From an uncultured Thermoleophilia bacterium (GTDB lineage: Bacteria; Actinomycetota; Thermoleophilia; UBA2241): a stretch of DNA of 6,439 nt. Each line of letters opens with the position of its first letter. Within the stretch, counting starts at the first letter, position 1. The stretch covers positions 1 to 6,439 of the forward strand of contig CAIWHY010000318.1 of assembly GCA_903912585.1 (NCBI GenBank), read 5' to 3'. A program made the translations under genes and the position numbers. The notes below the pieces were generated by a model. The model was given only the letters and a program-made list of their open reading frames with translations. It made no database searches and had not been told where the DNA came from. Positions 6,418 through 6,439 of the stretch are shown here, piece after piece.

Positions 6418-6439
6418 TCAGAGGGGCCGGGCGCCGCAG

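Noticed and set aside
1..6439. CRISPR arrays, insertion sequences, tRNA or rRNA genes, att sites
   Set aside because: No spaced direct repeats, transposase or integrase motifs, or RNA-gene signatures were seen. Composition and codon use look even across the window, with no sign of recent transfer.

Overview
The window is GC-rich, gene-dense bacterial DNA. It holds the core of a conserved actinobacterial-type cell-wall and signalling operon. In order on the + strand are the C-terminal end of a membrane-anchored Ser/Thr phosphatase (PstP/Stp type, cut by the left edge), a SEDS glycosyltransferase (RodA/FtsW family), a class B penicillin-binding protein (PbpA) and a PASTA-domain Ser/Thr kinase (PknB/StkP type). 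The gene order, the three consecutive GTG starts, the strong G/C bias at third codon positions and the actinobacterial flavour of the RodA and PbpA sequences point to the Actinomycetota. The exact lineage cannot be fixed from this window. There is one kinase directly after pbpA instead of the mycobacterial pknA-pknB pair, which suggests a lineage outside the classical Mycobacterium/Streptomyces groups.

Layout: 1-621 phosphatase 3' end, with an Asp/Ala/Pro linker that contains a perfect 30-bp tandem duplication; 612-1940 rodA-like gene, overlapping the phosphatase by 10 nt; 1948-3387 pbpA, 7 nt downstream, with a ribosome binding site that overlaps the previous stop codon; a short 58-nt gap that begins with a hairpin built around the pbpA stop codon and ends with a good ribosome binding site; 3446-5326 pknB with four PASTA domains; an 82-nt gap holding a 16-bp hairpin that probably terminates both converging transcripts; 5409-6404 on the - strand, a divergent sodium/calcium exchanger family membrane protein whose promoter appears to give a leaderless mRNA. 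No gap exceeds 300 bases.

How they work together: the SEDS protein polymerises glycan strands from lipid II and the PBP cross-links them, forming a polymerase/transpeptidase pair for elongation or division. The PASTA kinase probably senses muropeptides or lipid II outside the cell and phosphorylates wall-synthesis proteins inside, and the phosphatase reverses this. The antiporter is a separate convergent unit with no visible link to the wall operon.

I did not find a new multi-gene system. The points worth a second look are small-scale: the hairpin across the pbpA stop codon, the activation-loop substitution in the kinase, the recent repeat in the phosphatase linker, the altered ion-binding signatures of the antiporter, and its leaderless-type promoter.
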